Source: Actinorhabdospora filicis
GTDB taxonomy: Bacteria; Actinomycetota; Actinomycetes; Mycobacteriales; Micromonosporaceae
Direction: 5' to 3'
Length of the DNA stretch: 64,000 bases
Assembly (NCBI RefSeq): GCF_030269765.1
Contig: NZ_BSTX01000001.1
Coordinates: forward strand, 1,911,472 to 1,975,471
Part shown: positions 20,387 through 28,328 of the stretch, piece after piece
Numbering within the stretch: position 1 is the stretch's first letter
Layout of the letters: each line of letters begins with the position of its first letter
Program-made: the position numbers and the translations under genes
Notes under the pieces: generated by a model
What the model saw: only the letters and a program-made list of their open reading frames with translations
What the model was told of the DNA's origin: nothing
Database searches by the model: none

Positions 20387-20895
20387 CAGACGTTTCCCTT
20401 CATCGCGTCGGCCAGCTCGGGCAGGGCCTTCCGCAGGTGCCCGAGGGCGCGGAAAGTGTGCGTCTTGACGGTCCCCTGCGCACAGCCGAGGATCTCGGCC
20501 GTCTCGGCCACGTCGCGGTCTTCGAAGAACCGGAGGATGACGACCGCCCGCTGGGTCTTCGACAGTTGCAGGAGCGCCTTGCGGACGGTCAGTTGCAGGG
20601 CCACGTCCTCGGCGGAGTCGCCGCGGCTGGGCGTGTCGGCGATCGTCTCCGAAAGCTGCTCGTTCACCTTACGGCGACGCCACCAGCTGATCTGCTGGTG
20701 GTACATGATCTTCCTGGTGTAGGCCGGGGCGTTGCCTTCCTCGATCCGCCGCCAGGCCCGGTGGGTGCGGGCGAGCGCGGTCTGGACGAGGTCTTCGGCG
20801 AGGTGCTGGTCCCCCGTGATGAGGAACGCCGCACGCAACAGCGACGGCGTGTGCGTGCGAGCGAATTCGGTGAATTCGGCCGCGATATCGGGCAT
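20386..20895 (-). CDS. SigE-family ECF RNA polymerase sigma factor (unit 1)
   Basis: A 169-residue sigma factor of the actinobacterial SigE family. Region 2 is seen in SLLRAAFLITGDQHLAEDLV with AYTRKIMYHQQISWWRRRK; region 4 (about 105-160) in LSKTQRAVVILRFFEDRDVA and ILGCAQGTVKTHTFRALGHL. It should direct core RNA polymerase to promoters such as the one at 20936-20965 just upstream, suggesting autoregulation. Coupled by an ATGA overlap to its probable membrane anti-sigma partner. ATG at 20895. Confidence 0.93.
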   Translation of the reverse strand: MPDIAAEFTEFARTHTPSLLRAAFLITGDQHLAEDLVQTALARTHRAWRRIEEGNAPAYTRKIMYHQQISWWRRRKVNEQLSETIADTPSRGDSAEDVALQLTVRKALLQLSKTQRAVVILRFFEDRDVAETAEILGCAQGTVKTHTFRALGHLRKALPELADAMKGNV

Positions 20896-20935
20896 CTAGG
20901 GCTCCCCCGCGGGTGGTTGCGGACTGTCGATCCCC

Positions 20936-20965
20936 TAGACGCCGAGGTCGGCGCACGGGTTGACA
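20936..20965 (-). promoter_or_regulatory. ECF promoter of sigma unit 1
   Basis: Read on the minus strand: -35 TGTCAACC (20958-20965), 16-bp spacer, -10 CGTCTA (20936-20941), about 40 bp before the sigma ATG. The same two hexamer-like elements precede four other units in this cluster. Confidence 0.8.
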
Positions 20966-20985
20966 CCGGTTTCGTCACGGGATGG

Positions 20986-21285
20986 TCACGGTGTCACCGG
21001 AAGGAACCGTGGCGATACCGGGCCGGTGGCGGAATGCCTTGCCGTGTAGGCGAACCGGGCGCGTCCGATGTGGACGCACCCGGTTCGCGTGGAGACCACC
21101 GTCACGGATAAGAGCGTCCACGCCGCGTATGCGGCCAGCAGGAGCGCCAGCGCGCCGAGGACGATGAGGACGGCCCGCCGCAGGGCGGCCCGCCGTGATT
21201 CCCGGATGGCCGCCCGCGCCAGGTCGACCAGGTCGACGTGTTCGGTGGAGTCGTGCATGATCGATCGGAGGCGGTCGACTGGCAT
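20986..21285 (-). pseudogene. Truncated anti-sigma-like gene lacking its propeller
   Basis: A 99-residue frame whose first 65 residues copy the N-terminus of the neighbouring anti-sigma-like proteins: VDRLRSIMHDSTEHVDLVDL compares with TDRLRDVLRNSTEHVDMVEL of unit 1, and a membrane helix follows (RAVLIVLGALALLLAAYAAW). After the helix only about 35 unrelated residues remain, so the propeller sensor is absent. It has no sigma gene but keeps its own conserved ECF promoter at 21345-21374. It is either a deletion remnant or a minimal, sensor-less anti-sigma protein; expression of an inner segment alone could still bind sigma. Confidence 0.6.
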
Positions 21286-21344
21286 CAAGGGGATCGCTCC
21301 GGCTCGGGTCGGGGCGGGCCCGGCCGGGTCCGCTCTCACCTACT

Positions 21345-21374
21345 AAGACGATGGTCCGCCCGCGCCGGTTGACA
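21345..21374 (-). promoter_or_regulatory. ECF promoter of the truncated unit
   Basis: Minus strand: -35 TGTCAACC (21367-21374), 16-bp spacer, -10 CGTCTT (21345-21350). It begins 2 bp after the stop codon of the upstream gene. Confidence 0.75.
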
Positions 21375-21376
21375 CC

Positions 21377-22447
21377 TCAGGGGACGTAGACGAGGAGGTC
21401 GGCCTCGATGAGGTCGACGGGTTCGTTGACGCGCTCGCTGACGCCGTTGCCGAAGTAGCCGGCGTGGCACATGATGGCCACGCCGTTCTGGGTGAGTTCG
21501 CGGAAGGCGACGCAGGTCTGCCCCTGGGCGTTCTTCGGGCCCCGTGGGATCACGTCCATGATGCCGTTGTCGGTGGGCGGGTCGGGGAACATCCGGATCT
21601 GGTCGCCGAGGGCGGTCTCCATCATCACCGTGCAGGAGAGCGGGCGCGGGGGGACGGTGGTCAGGGGGTCCTTGGAGGTCGTCGCGCAGAACTGGATGAG
21701 GGTGTCGGGGATGAGGACCGCGAGGCCGGTGACCCGCATCCGGGGCATGATCGCGGTGTAGTTCTCGCCCCCGCTGCCGCGGATGCGCTCCCCGTCGGTG
21801 GTGACCCAGATGAGGTCGAGGCCGGACTGGTAGCGGAACTGCGGGTGGCAGCCGTCCACCTCGTAGCCGATGGGGTACGGGTTCCCGGGATCCTCGACGT
21901 CGACGAGCCAGAGCCCCTCCATCTCGCGGGGGGACACCAGGAGGGAACGCGAGTCGGGTGCCCACACCGGTTCGACGCAGGTGAGGTTGGGACTGTAGGC
22001 GAGCAGTTTCCTGGGCGTTCCGCCGCGGGTGGGAACGACGGTGAGCATCATGTCGTCGTCGACGTAGGCGAGGTACTTCCCGTCCGGGGAGACCGAGGCG
22101 GTCGCGCGGTGGTACCCGCCGCCGTCCAGGATCTTCTCCGGGACGCCGGCCACCCGCCAGCGCCAGACGCTCCCGTCGGGCTTGAGGTAGTAGAAGGCGC
22201 CGGTGTAGGCCGAGGCCGACGGAGAGGGTGACGGCGATGGGCTGATCGCCGGTTCCGGGCGCGCGTCCGTCCCGGGCCCGAGGACGGCGATGAGCCCGGC
22301 GAGGACGCCGAGCACGGCGATCACCGCCACCGCCGCCTGCCGGGCGCGGGCGCGGCGGGTCCGCCGGACCGCTCCCGCGACGAGGGGCGCCGGGTGCGCC
22401 TCGTCGGCCATGTCGCGCAGGATCCCGCGCAGCCGGTCCGCCGACAT
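21377..22447 (-). CDS. Anti-sigma-like membrane protein with beta-propeller sensor (unit 2)
   Basis: A 356-residue paralogue of the unit-1 protein. Its N-terminus SADRLRGILRDMADEAHPAP aligns with the other members; a membrane helix (about residues 35-60) and a Pro/Ser linker lead to propeller blades such as ASVSPDGKYLAYVDDDMMLT, VEPVWAPDSRSLLVSP and DGCHPQFRYQ. The ATG at 22447 overlaps the sigma stop (ATGA). The outer domain is expected to report an envelope or extracellular signal to the partner sigma factor. The ligand is unknown. Confidence 0.75.
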   Translation of the reverse strand: MSADRLRGILRDMADEAHPAPLVAGAVRRTRRARARQAAVAVIAVLGVLAGLIAVLGPGTDARPEPAISPSPSPSPSASAYTGAFYYLKPDGSVWRWRVAGVPEKILDGGGYHRATASVSPDGKYLAYVDDDMMLTVVPTRGGTPRKLLAYSPNLTCVEPVWAPDSRSLLVSPREMEGLWLVDVEDPGNPYPIGYEVDGCHPQFRYQSGLDLIWVTTDGERIRGSGGENYTAIMPRMRVTGLAVLIPDTLIQFCATTSKDPLTTVPPRPLSCTVMMETALGDQIRMFPDPPTDNGIMDVIPRGPKNAQGQTCVAFRELTQNGVAIMCHAGYFGNGVSERVNEPVDLIEADLLVYVP

Positions 22448-22944
22448 CACGCGTCCCCTTCCATCAGTTCGGCCAGTTCGGGGAGCGCTTCGCGCAGGTG
22501 GGCCAGGGCCCGGAAGGTGTACTTCTTGACCGTCCCGGGCGAGCAGCCCAGGACGGCGGCGGTGCCGGCGACGTCGAGGTCTTCGAAGAAGCGCAGGACG
22601 ATCACGGCCCGCTGCTGCCGGGACAGGTCCATGAGGGCGTTGCGGACGGTGAGCCGGAGAGCGACGTCGGGGACGCGCGCGGGCGTGCGGTCGGCGATGA
22701 CGTCGGTGAGGTGCTCGCGGACGCGGCCGCGCCGCCAGCGGGAGACCTGGAGGTGGTACATGGCCTTGCGGGTGTAGGCGATGGGGTCGCCGACGCGCCG
22801 CCAGTGCCGGTGGGTGCGTGAGAGCGCCGACTGGACGAGGTCCTCGGCGTGGTGCTGGTCGCCGGTCAGCAGGTACGCCGAGCGGATGAGCGCGGGTGTG
22901 TGCGCGCGGGCGAAGACGGCGAAGTCCGTCTCTGCTTCGGGCAT
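22447..22944 (-). CDS. SigE-family ECF RNA polymerase sigma factor (unit 2)
   Basis: A 165-residue sigma factor with region 2 (ALIRSAYLLTGDQHHAEDLV, then AYTRKAMYHLQVSRWRRGR) and region 4 (LSRQQRAVIVLRFFEDLDVA, LGCSPGTVKKYTFRALAHL). The ATG at 22944 follows a GGGGGGA. A longer in-frame version to 23016 would place the start upstream of the predicted promoter -10, so it is rejected. Overlaps its anti-sigma partner by four bases. Confidence 0.93.
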   Translation of the reverse strand: MPEAETDFAVFARAHTPALIRSAYLLTGDQHHAEDLVQSALSRTHRHWRRVGDPIAYTRKAMYHLQVSRWRRGRVREHLTDVIADRTPARVPDVALRLTVRNALMDLSRQQRAVIVLRFFEDLDVAGTAAVLGCSPGTVKKYTFRALAHLREALPELAELMEGDA

Positions 22945-22998
22945 CGATCCCCCCGTGGGGTGGGGACGTGGTCCCCGTGGGTGGGCAGTGTCCCCCAC

Positions 22999-23028
22999 TA
23001 GACGCCGCGCGGTCACCGGCGGTTGTCA
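22999..23028 (-). promoter_or_regulatory. ECF promoter of sigma unit 2
   Basis: Minus strand: -35 TGACAACC (23021-23028), 16-bp spacer, -10 CGTCTA (22999-23004), about 55 bp before the sigma ATG. Confidence 0.8.
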
Positions 23029-23045
23029 GCCGCGGGCGGGGAAAG

Positions 23046-24203
23046 TCAGCCGGGCACGAAACCCAGGAGCAGGCTGCCGTCGGGCAGGTCCGGTTCGCCG
23101 ATGCGCTGGATCTCGGCGCCGGTGCCGTCGTGCAGGCGCAGGGTCGAGCCGCCGCCGTTGGTGGCGGTGCGGGTGACGAAGGAGTTCTGCAGCATCAGCG
23201 CCTCGCTGAACGGCTCGCCGACCTCGATGCGCTGGAAACCGCCGCTCCACATGCCGATCGCCTGGCAGGTGCGGGATTGTGAGCCGGTGAGGTTCCCGGG
23301 CTTGGTCCCGGCCGGGACGAGCCCGACGCAGACCAGCCCGCCGTCGGGCGAGACGTCGGTGACCTGGTCGAGCAGGACGTCGCCGGGCAGCGCGTCCCAG
23401 GCGACGCTGCTGGTGATGACGCCTTCGAGGGTGGCGCGCGCGACGCTCTGCGAGGTGGCGGCGTAGGCGGTGAAGGTCAGTTCGACGTCACCGGTCGGGC
23501 CGTAGGACGGGTAGGTGTGGCAGCCGCGGGACTCGGCCGAGACCTGCGTGTAGCTGTCGTCGGCGACGTCGACGAAGCCGAGGGGGCCGCTGGTGCCGCC
23601 GGGACCGGTCGCCACCAGGAGCCGGTCGGCGGTGGGCGTCCAGGTGGGGATGTTGCACAGCTGCCCGTCGGGCACCTCGATCGACTCGTGGCGGGTGCCG
23701 GCGATCAGGTCGCGCAGTTGGAGCCTGCCCTTCTCGACGCTGCTGAGGTAGCGGCCGTCGGGCGAGAGCTGCTCGGTGCCGGTGGCGGGGAGGTCCCTGG
23801 CCACGACCGTCGTGGTGGCCGCGCCGGCCGTCCAGCGCAGGACCTCCATGGTGCCGCCGGTCGCGGCCTCGGCGAGGTAGAAGAAGGTCCCCTTGTCCAT
23901 GGAGGTGATACCGCCGAGGGCGTCGGTGGCGGAGTCGGTGTAGTTGAGGCCCTCGCTGGAGGAGGCCGTCGGCCCGGCCATGTCCCCGGCCAGGTCGCGC
24001 GGCGGGGGGAGCGAGCCGCCCGGCAGCATCGCGTTGACGCCCAGGACGAGCGCGAAGAGGACGACGGCGGCGGTGCCCATGCCCGCCACGACGCGACGCG
24101 CGCGCAGCCGCCGTGAGGCGGACAGCGCGCGATCGCGCAGATCGGCCGGTTCGACGGCGTCGGCGAGGTCCCGCAATCCCTCACCGAGGCTTCTCAGCGT
24201 CAT
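23046..24203 (-). CDS. Orphan anti-sigma-like membrane beta-propeller protein (unit 3)
   Basis: A 385-residue protein with the same architecture as its neighbours: a short cytoplasmic N-terminus (SLGEGLRDLADAVEPADLRD), one membrane helix (about 38-60, AVVLFALVLGVNAML) and an outer propeller (QLSPDGRYLSSVEKGRLQLR, IPTWTPTADRLLVATG). Unlike units 1, 2 and 4 it has no sigma gene in front. It nevertheless keeps a recognisable ECF promoter at 24260-24289, so it may answer to, or hold, one of the neighbouring sigma factors. The ATG at 24203 has a GGAG nine bases upstream; a GTG at 24209 is less well spaced. Confidence 0.7.
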   Translation of the reverse strand: MTLRSLGEGLRDLADAVEPADLRDRALSASRRLRARRVVAGMGTAAVVLFALVLGVNAMLPGGSLPPPRDLAGDMAGPTASSSEGLNYTDSATDALGGITSMDKGTFFYLAEAATGGTMEVLRWTAGAATTTVVARDLPATGTEQLSPDGRYLSSVEKGRLQLRDLIAGTRHESIEVPDGQLCNIPTWTPTADRLLVATGPGGTSGPLGFVDVADDSYTQVSAESRGCHTYPSYGPTGDVELTFTAYAATSQSVARATLEGVITSSVAWDALPGDVLLDQVTDVSPDGGLVCVGLVPAGTKPGNLTGSQSRTCQAIGMWSGGFQRIEVGEPFSEALMLQNSFVTRTATNGGGSTLRLHDGTGAEIQRIGEPDLPDGSLLLGFVPG

Positions 24204-24259
24204 CGACACTCACTCCAGGTAGCCGTGGCCGCCGGTCGGCGGGCCGCGCGTCACCCATC

Positions 24260-24289
24260 AAGATGCCGGACGATGCCGAGCGGGTTGCC
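24260..24289 (-). promoter_or_regulatory. ECF promoter of the orphan unit 3
   Basis: Minus strand: -35 GGCAACC (24283-24289), 17-bp spacer, -10 CATCTT (24260-24265). The weakest of the five, with one substitution in the -10 core. Confidence 0.6.
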
Positions 24290-24307
24290 GCCCATGTGGA
24301 GGACTTC

Positions 24308-25510
24308 TCAGGGCACGAAAGTGAGCAGTGCGGCCCCGGACAGCGAGTTCGGTTCCTCGACGGTGCGGGTCGCCTCGAACCCCGCGAGGTCGATGACGGT
24401 CCCGTCGTCGTCGCGGGTGGCGATGAGCTCGGCGCGCACCAGTACGGTCTTGCCCGACACCAGCAGGCGCAGCGCGACCTCGGTCCCGTCGGCCGGGATC
24501 GCCTGGGTGCCCAGGTCGGAGGGCCCGATGCTCGGCCCGTCGCTCGCGCCGCCGCTCGGGCCGGTGCTCGGATCGCCGCTGGGCCCGTCGTAGGGGATCG
24601 ACAGCAGCGACTCGGACATGGTGAAGACCGCGCCGACCAGCGTCGCCCCCTCCACCGGCAGCGTCACCTGCTGGTCGAGGCCGCCGCGGGTGGCGAAGGA
24701 GTCGCAGCTGAGCGTGCGTCCGGTGGCCGCCTCGGTGGACAGGCACATGAGCGAGCCGTCGTGGTTGACCGTGACGGGGACCGCCGACAGCGAGGGCAGA
24801 TCGGTCGCGGCGGCGAACTCGGCGCCGTCCTCGCGGTCGATGTAGGTGACCCGGTCACCCTGTTCGGAGACGGCGACGTAGCCGGCGAAGCCGTCGGAGT
24901 ACTGGACGAGCCGCACGTGGCAGCCCACCGGGCGCCGGACCTGGCTGACGATGGTGCTGCCGGGGACCAGGTCGACCAGCTGCGCGGAGGTCTCGGTGGA
25001 CAGCAGCACCGACATCGAGTCGGGCGACCACGCCGGTTCCAGGCAGGTGTCGCCGACGCCCTGCACGGAGGTCACCTGCGACTGGTCGGCGAGGTTCGTC
25101 ACGATCATCGCCGACTCGTCGTAGTAGGCGGCGTAACGGCCGTCCGGGGAGACCGACACGGTGGTCCCGAAGCGCTCGTCGCCGCTCAGCACGCGCTCGG
25201 GCGCGGCGCCCTCGGTCCACGAGTAGACCGCGTAGGCGCCGTCCGGCTCGTTCTTCAGGTAGAAGCCGGTGCCCTGCTCGACGCCGTCGGCGGAGTCGAA
25301 GACCCCGGCCGGCGGGACCTTGTCGCCGCCGCGCCACAGCAGGCTGCCGCCCACGATCAGCGACGCCACCAGGCACATCGCGCCGCCCATCGCCACCGCC
25401 GCCCGGCGGGCCCGCAGCCTGCGGGAATGCCGGATGGAACGGTCGCGCAGGTCGACGATCTCGACGTCGCCCGCCAGCTCCCTGAGCCCGTTGGACAGAT
25501 CCTTCATCAT
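24308..25510 (-). CDS. Anti-sigma-like membrane protein with beta-propeller sensor (unit 4)
   Basis: About 400 residues; starts with MMKDLSNGLRELAGDVEIVD, then a membrane helix (about 35-58) and an outer propeller with SVSPDGRYAAYYDESAMIVT and LEPAWSPDSMSVLLST. A distinctive low-complexity stretch of GPSGDPSTGPSGGASDGPS type occurs near residue 320. The two consecutive ATGs at 25510 and 25507 cannot be told apart. It starts 2 bp after the stop of its sigma partner. Same role as the other units: probable membrane-bound control of the paired sigma factor. Confidence 0.75.
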   Translation of the reverse strand: MMKDLSNGLRELAGDVEIVDLRDRSIRHSRRLRARRAAVAMGGAMCLVASLIVGGSLLWRGGDKVPPAGVFDSADGVEQGTGFYLKNEPDGAYAVYSWTEGAAPERVLSGDERFGTTVSVSPDGRYAAYYDESAMIVTNLADQSQVTSVQGVGDTCLEPAWSPDSMSVLLSTETSAQLVDLVPGSTIVSQVRRPVGCHVRLVQYSDGFAGYVAVSEQGDRVTYIDREDGAEFAAATDLPSLSAVPVTVNHDGSLMCLSTEAATGRTLSCDSFATRGGLDQQVTLPVEGATLVGAVFTMSESLLSIPYDGPSGDPSTGPSGGASDGPSIGPSDLGTQAIPADGTEVALRLLVSGKTVLVRAELIATRDDDGTVIDLAGFEATRTVEEPNSLSGAALLTFVP

Positions 25511-25512
25511 CC

Positions 25513-26019
25513 CTACAGTCGCCCTTCGAGCAGTCCGGCCATGCTCGGCATCAACTGTCGCAGGCGGCCCAGCGCCTTCGCCGTCTGGCTCTTCACCGTG
25601 CCGGTGCTGCACCGCAGGATCTGCGCGGTGTCCTCCACCGAGCGGTCCTCGTAGAAGCGCAGGACGATCACGGCACGCTGCTTGTCGGTGAGCTGCGCGA
25701 GGGCCTTCTGCAACGTGATTCTCATGTCTGCGGCGGCGGCCACGTCCGGTTCGGGCAACGGCTCGGTCGGGCTGGTCCCGAGCCATTCACGGATGCGGCG
25801 GCGGCGCCAGGTGGCGACCTGAAGGTGGTACATCGTACGGCGGACGTAGCCGAAGGGGCTCTCGTCGATGCGGTGCCAGGAACGGTGCGCGCGGGCGAGC
25901 GCCGACTGCACGAGATCCTCCGCGTGGTGCTGGTCGCCGGTCAGAAGATAGGCGGTGCGCAGCAGCGTAGGCGTGTAGGCGCGGACGAACTCGTCGAAAT
26001 CGTCCGCCGGTGCACTCAT
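25513..26019 (-). CDS. SigE-family ECF RNA polymerase sigma factor (unit 4)
   Basis: A 168-residue sigma factor with region 2 (TLLRTAYLLTGDQHHAEDLV, YVRRTMYHLQVATWRRRR) and region 4 (LTDKQRAVIVLRFYEDRSVE, LRCSTGTVKSQTAKALGRL). Close paralogue of the factors at 20386 and 22447; region 4 helix residues differ most (SQTAKAL against THTFRAL and KYTFRAL), so its promoter preference may be slightly shifted. ATG at 26019. Confidence 0.93.
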   Translation of the reverse strand: MSAPADDFDEFVRAYTPTLLRTAYLLTGDQHHAEDLVQSALARAHRSWHRIDESPFGYVRRTMYHLQVATWRRRRIREWLGTSPTEPLPEPDVAAAADMRITLQKALAQLTDKQRAVIVLRFYEDRSVEDTAQILRCSTGTVKSQTAKALGRLRQLMPSMAGLLEGRL

Positions 26020-26060
26020 ACTGGCTGTTCTCCGGGGTGCGCGGTGGAATTCCACCTGTG

Positions 26061-26090
26061 TAGACGTGTCTGGGGGGCCTTCAGGTTGCC
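26061..26090 (-). promoter_or_regulatory. ECF promoter of sigma unit 4
   Basis: Minus strand: -35 GGCAACC (26084-26090), 17-bp spacer, -10 CGTCTA (26061-26066), about 42 bp before the sigma ATG. Confidence 0.75.
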
Positions 26091-26178
26091 CTGGAATCCT
26101 GAGCAATTTTCCAGGTCGTGTCCAGTGGCCCCCGCGCGGTGATCAACGGATGTGGCCTGAGCCCCTAAGATCGGGCCC

Positions 26179-26856
26179 ATGCTGCTTGAGGTCATCGCGC
26201 TGGACGCCGCCGACGCCGCCGCCGCGCAGGCGGGCGGAGCCGACCGTTTGGAGGTCGTTTCGGACATCGCCGCCGACGGCCTGTCCCCTTCGCGCGAGAC
26301 CCTCGCGGCCATCCGCGAGGCCTGTGACCTGCCGCTTCGGGTGATGCTGCGGCGCCAGGCCGGGTTCTTGCCGGGCGACCTGGACGCGCTGCGGGCCGCG
26401 GCGGTGGAGCTTGACGCGGTGATGGGCGAGCGCGACGGTTTCGTCCTGGGCTTCCTGGACGCCGGGGGCGAGGTCGACCTGGACGCCACCCTCGCGGTGG
26501 CGGGGGCGGTGCCGTCGCGGCGGTGGACGTTCCATCGCGCGGTCGATCACGCCGCGTCCTACGCGCGGGCGTGGGAGACGATCGGCGGGCTGCCGGGCCT
26601 GGACCAGGTGCTGACGGCGGGTTCGGCGGCGGGCGTCGGCGAGGGCCTGGGCGCGCTGGCCGCGCACGCGCGTCCCGGGCTGGCGATGGCGGGCGGCGGG
26701 CTGCGGCCGGAGCACGTCCCGGCGCTGGTCGACATGGGTGTGCGCGCGTTCCACATCGGGGGCATGGCGCGGCCGGGCTGGGACCGTCCGGTGGAGGCGG
26801 AGCTGGTGCGGCGCTGGCGCGGGACGGTCGACGCGGGCGCGCTCGGCGTGGCCTGA
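26179..26856 (+). CDS. cutC: CutC family protein
   Basis: A 225-residue TIM-barrel protein of the CutC family, historically linked to copper homeostasis, though the molecular activity is unsettled. Family features: MLLEVIALDAADAAAAQAGG at the N-terminus (the usual ExxAxxxxxAxxAGADRxE), RVMLRRQAGFLPGD, FHRAVDH, QVLTAGSAAGVGEG and MAGGGLRPEHV. It stands alone between the divergent sigma cluster and a sugar transporter operon. Start at the ATG 26179. Confidence 0.88.
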   Translation: MLLEVIALDAADAAAAQAGGADRLEVVSDIAADGLSPSRETLAAIREACDLPLRVMLRRQAGFLPGDLDALRAAAVELDAVMGERDGFVLGFLDAGGEVDLDATLAVAGAVPSRRWTFHRAVDHAASYARAWETIGGLPGLDQVLTAGSAAGVGEGLGALAAHARPGLAMAGGGLRPEHVPALVDMGVRAFHIGGMARPGWDRPVEAELVRRWRGTVDAGALGVA

Positions 26857-26915
26857 ACGACGCCTTAGCGGCCGAAATCGGCGCGAAACGGGTGTTACTG
26901 CTGTCAAGCTGAGGT

Positions 26916-28328
26916 ATGAGCGGTGACTCCATGAGCGGCGGCGCGGTCAACGCCCCCGCGAAGCACGGCGCGACGATCCTCGTGGCGGTGGCGGCGGCCC
27001 TCGGCGGCTTCCTCTTCGGTTTCGACACCAGCGTCATCAACGGCACCGTCGACGCCGTGCAGGCCGAGTTCGGGATCTCCTCGACGGTCCTGGGTTTCGT
27101 GGTGTCCTCGGCGTTGCTGGGGTGCGCGATCGGCGCGTGGTTCGCCGGGCCCATCGCCGACAAGTACGGGCGGCTGCGGGTGATGATCGTGGCGGCGTGC
27201 CTGTTCGCGATCAGCGCGATCGGTTCGGCGCTGGCCTGGGACGCGGCGAGCCTGGCGGGCTGGCGCGTGATCGGCGGCCTGGCGATCGGCGCGGCCTCGG
27301 TCATCGCGCCCGCCTACATCGCCGAGATCTCCCCGGCGGAGATGCGCGGGCGGCTCGGTTCGCTCCAGCAGCTGGCGATCGTGACGGGCATCTTCGCCGC
27401 GCTGCTCATCGACTACGTGCTGGCCGAGTCGGCGGGCGGCGCCTCGGGGACGGTCCCGTGGGGCGGGACGGCGTGGCGGTGGATGTTCGCCTCGGCGGTG
27501 CTGCCCGCCGCGGTCTACGGCGTCCTGGCCCTGCAGATCCCGGAGTCGCCGCGCTACCTGGTGAAGATCAACCAGGTGTCGACGGCCAAGGAGGTCCTGC
27601 GCAAACTCGTCGGCGGCAACGTCGACGAGCGCATCAAGGAGATCGCGCGCTCGCTGGCCGGGCAGAAGGCGGTCCACCTGCGGGACCTGCGCGGCCCGGT
27701 GGTGGGACTGCTGGGGATCGTGTGGGTGGGCATCCTGCTGTCGGTGTTCCAGCAGTTCGTGGGCATCAACGTGGTCTTCTACTACTCTTCGACGCTGTGG
27801 CAGTCGGTCGGTTTCAGCGAGTCGGACGCGATGCTGACCTCGGTGATCACCTCGATCACCAACATCGTCACGACACTGGTGGCGATCGCGCTGGTCGACC
27901 GGATCGGCCGCAAGCCGCTGCTGCTGATCGGCGCGGCCGGCATGACGGTGACCCTGGCGCTGATGACGGTGGCGTTCTCCACCGCGACCGTCGTCGGCGA
28001 CGAACCGCAACTGACCGGCGGCTGGTCCACCACCGCGCTGATCGCGATGAACGCCTACGTGTTCTTCTTCGGCTGCTCGTGGGGGCCGGTGGTGTGGGTC
28101 CTGCTCGGCGAGATGTTCAACAACAAGATCCGCGCGACCGCCCTGGCGGTGGCCGCCGCCGCGCAGTGGCTGGCGAACTGGCTGATCTCGACGTCGTTCC
28201 CGATGCTGGCGAAGGTCGGCCTGGGCCTCGCCTACGGGCTGTACACGGTCTTCGCGCTCCTCGCGTTCGTGTTCGTGTGGAAGGCGGTGCGCGAGACGAA
28301 GGGCCGCGAACTTGAGGACATGGCGTGA
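26916..28328 (+). CDS. MFS sugar porter (GlcP/XylE-like)
   Basis: A 470-residue, twelve-helix transporter of the MFS sugar-porter family, likely a sugar/H+ symporter in the cytoplasmic membrane. Motifs: GGFLFGFDTSVING in helix 1, ADKYGRLRVM between helices 2 and 3, PAYIAEISPAEMRGRLGS, the PESPRYLV signature after helix 6, QQFVGINVVFYYSSTLW in helix 7, and VDRIGRKPLLLIG. Substrate is probably a hexose or pentose; specificity is not visible. Its stop overlaps the GTG of the rhomboid-like gene (GTGA). Confidence 0.93.
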   Translation: MSGDSMSGGAVNAPAKHGATILVAVAAALGGFLFGFDTSVINGTVDAVQAEFGISSTVLGFVVSSALLGCAIGAWFAGPIADKYGRLRVMIVAACLFAISAIGSALAWDAASLAGWRVIGGLAIGAASVIAPAYIAEISPAEMRGRLGSLQQLAIVTGIFAALLIDYVLAESAGGASGTVPWGGTAWRWMFASAVLPAAVYGVLALQIPESPRYLVKINQVSTAKEVLRKLVGGNVDERIKEIARSLAGQKAVHLRDLRGPVVGLLGIVWVGILLSVFQQFVGINVVFYYSSTLWQSVGFSESDAMLTSVITSITNIVTTLVAIALVDRIGRKPLLLIGAAGMTVTLALMTVAFSTATVVGDEPQLTGGWSTTALIAMNAYVFFFGCSWGPVVWVLLGEMFNNKIRATALAVAAAAQWLANWLISTSFPMLAKVGLGLAYGLYTVFALLAFVFVWKAVRETKGRELEDMA

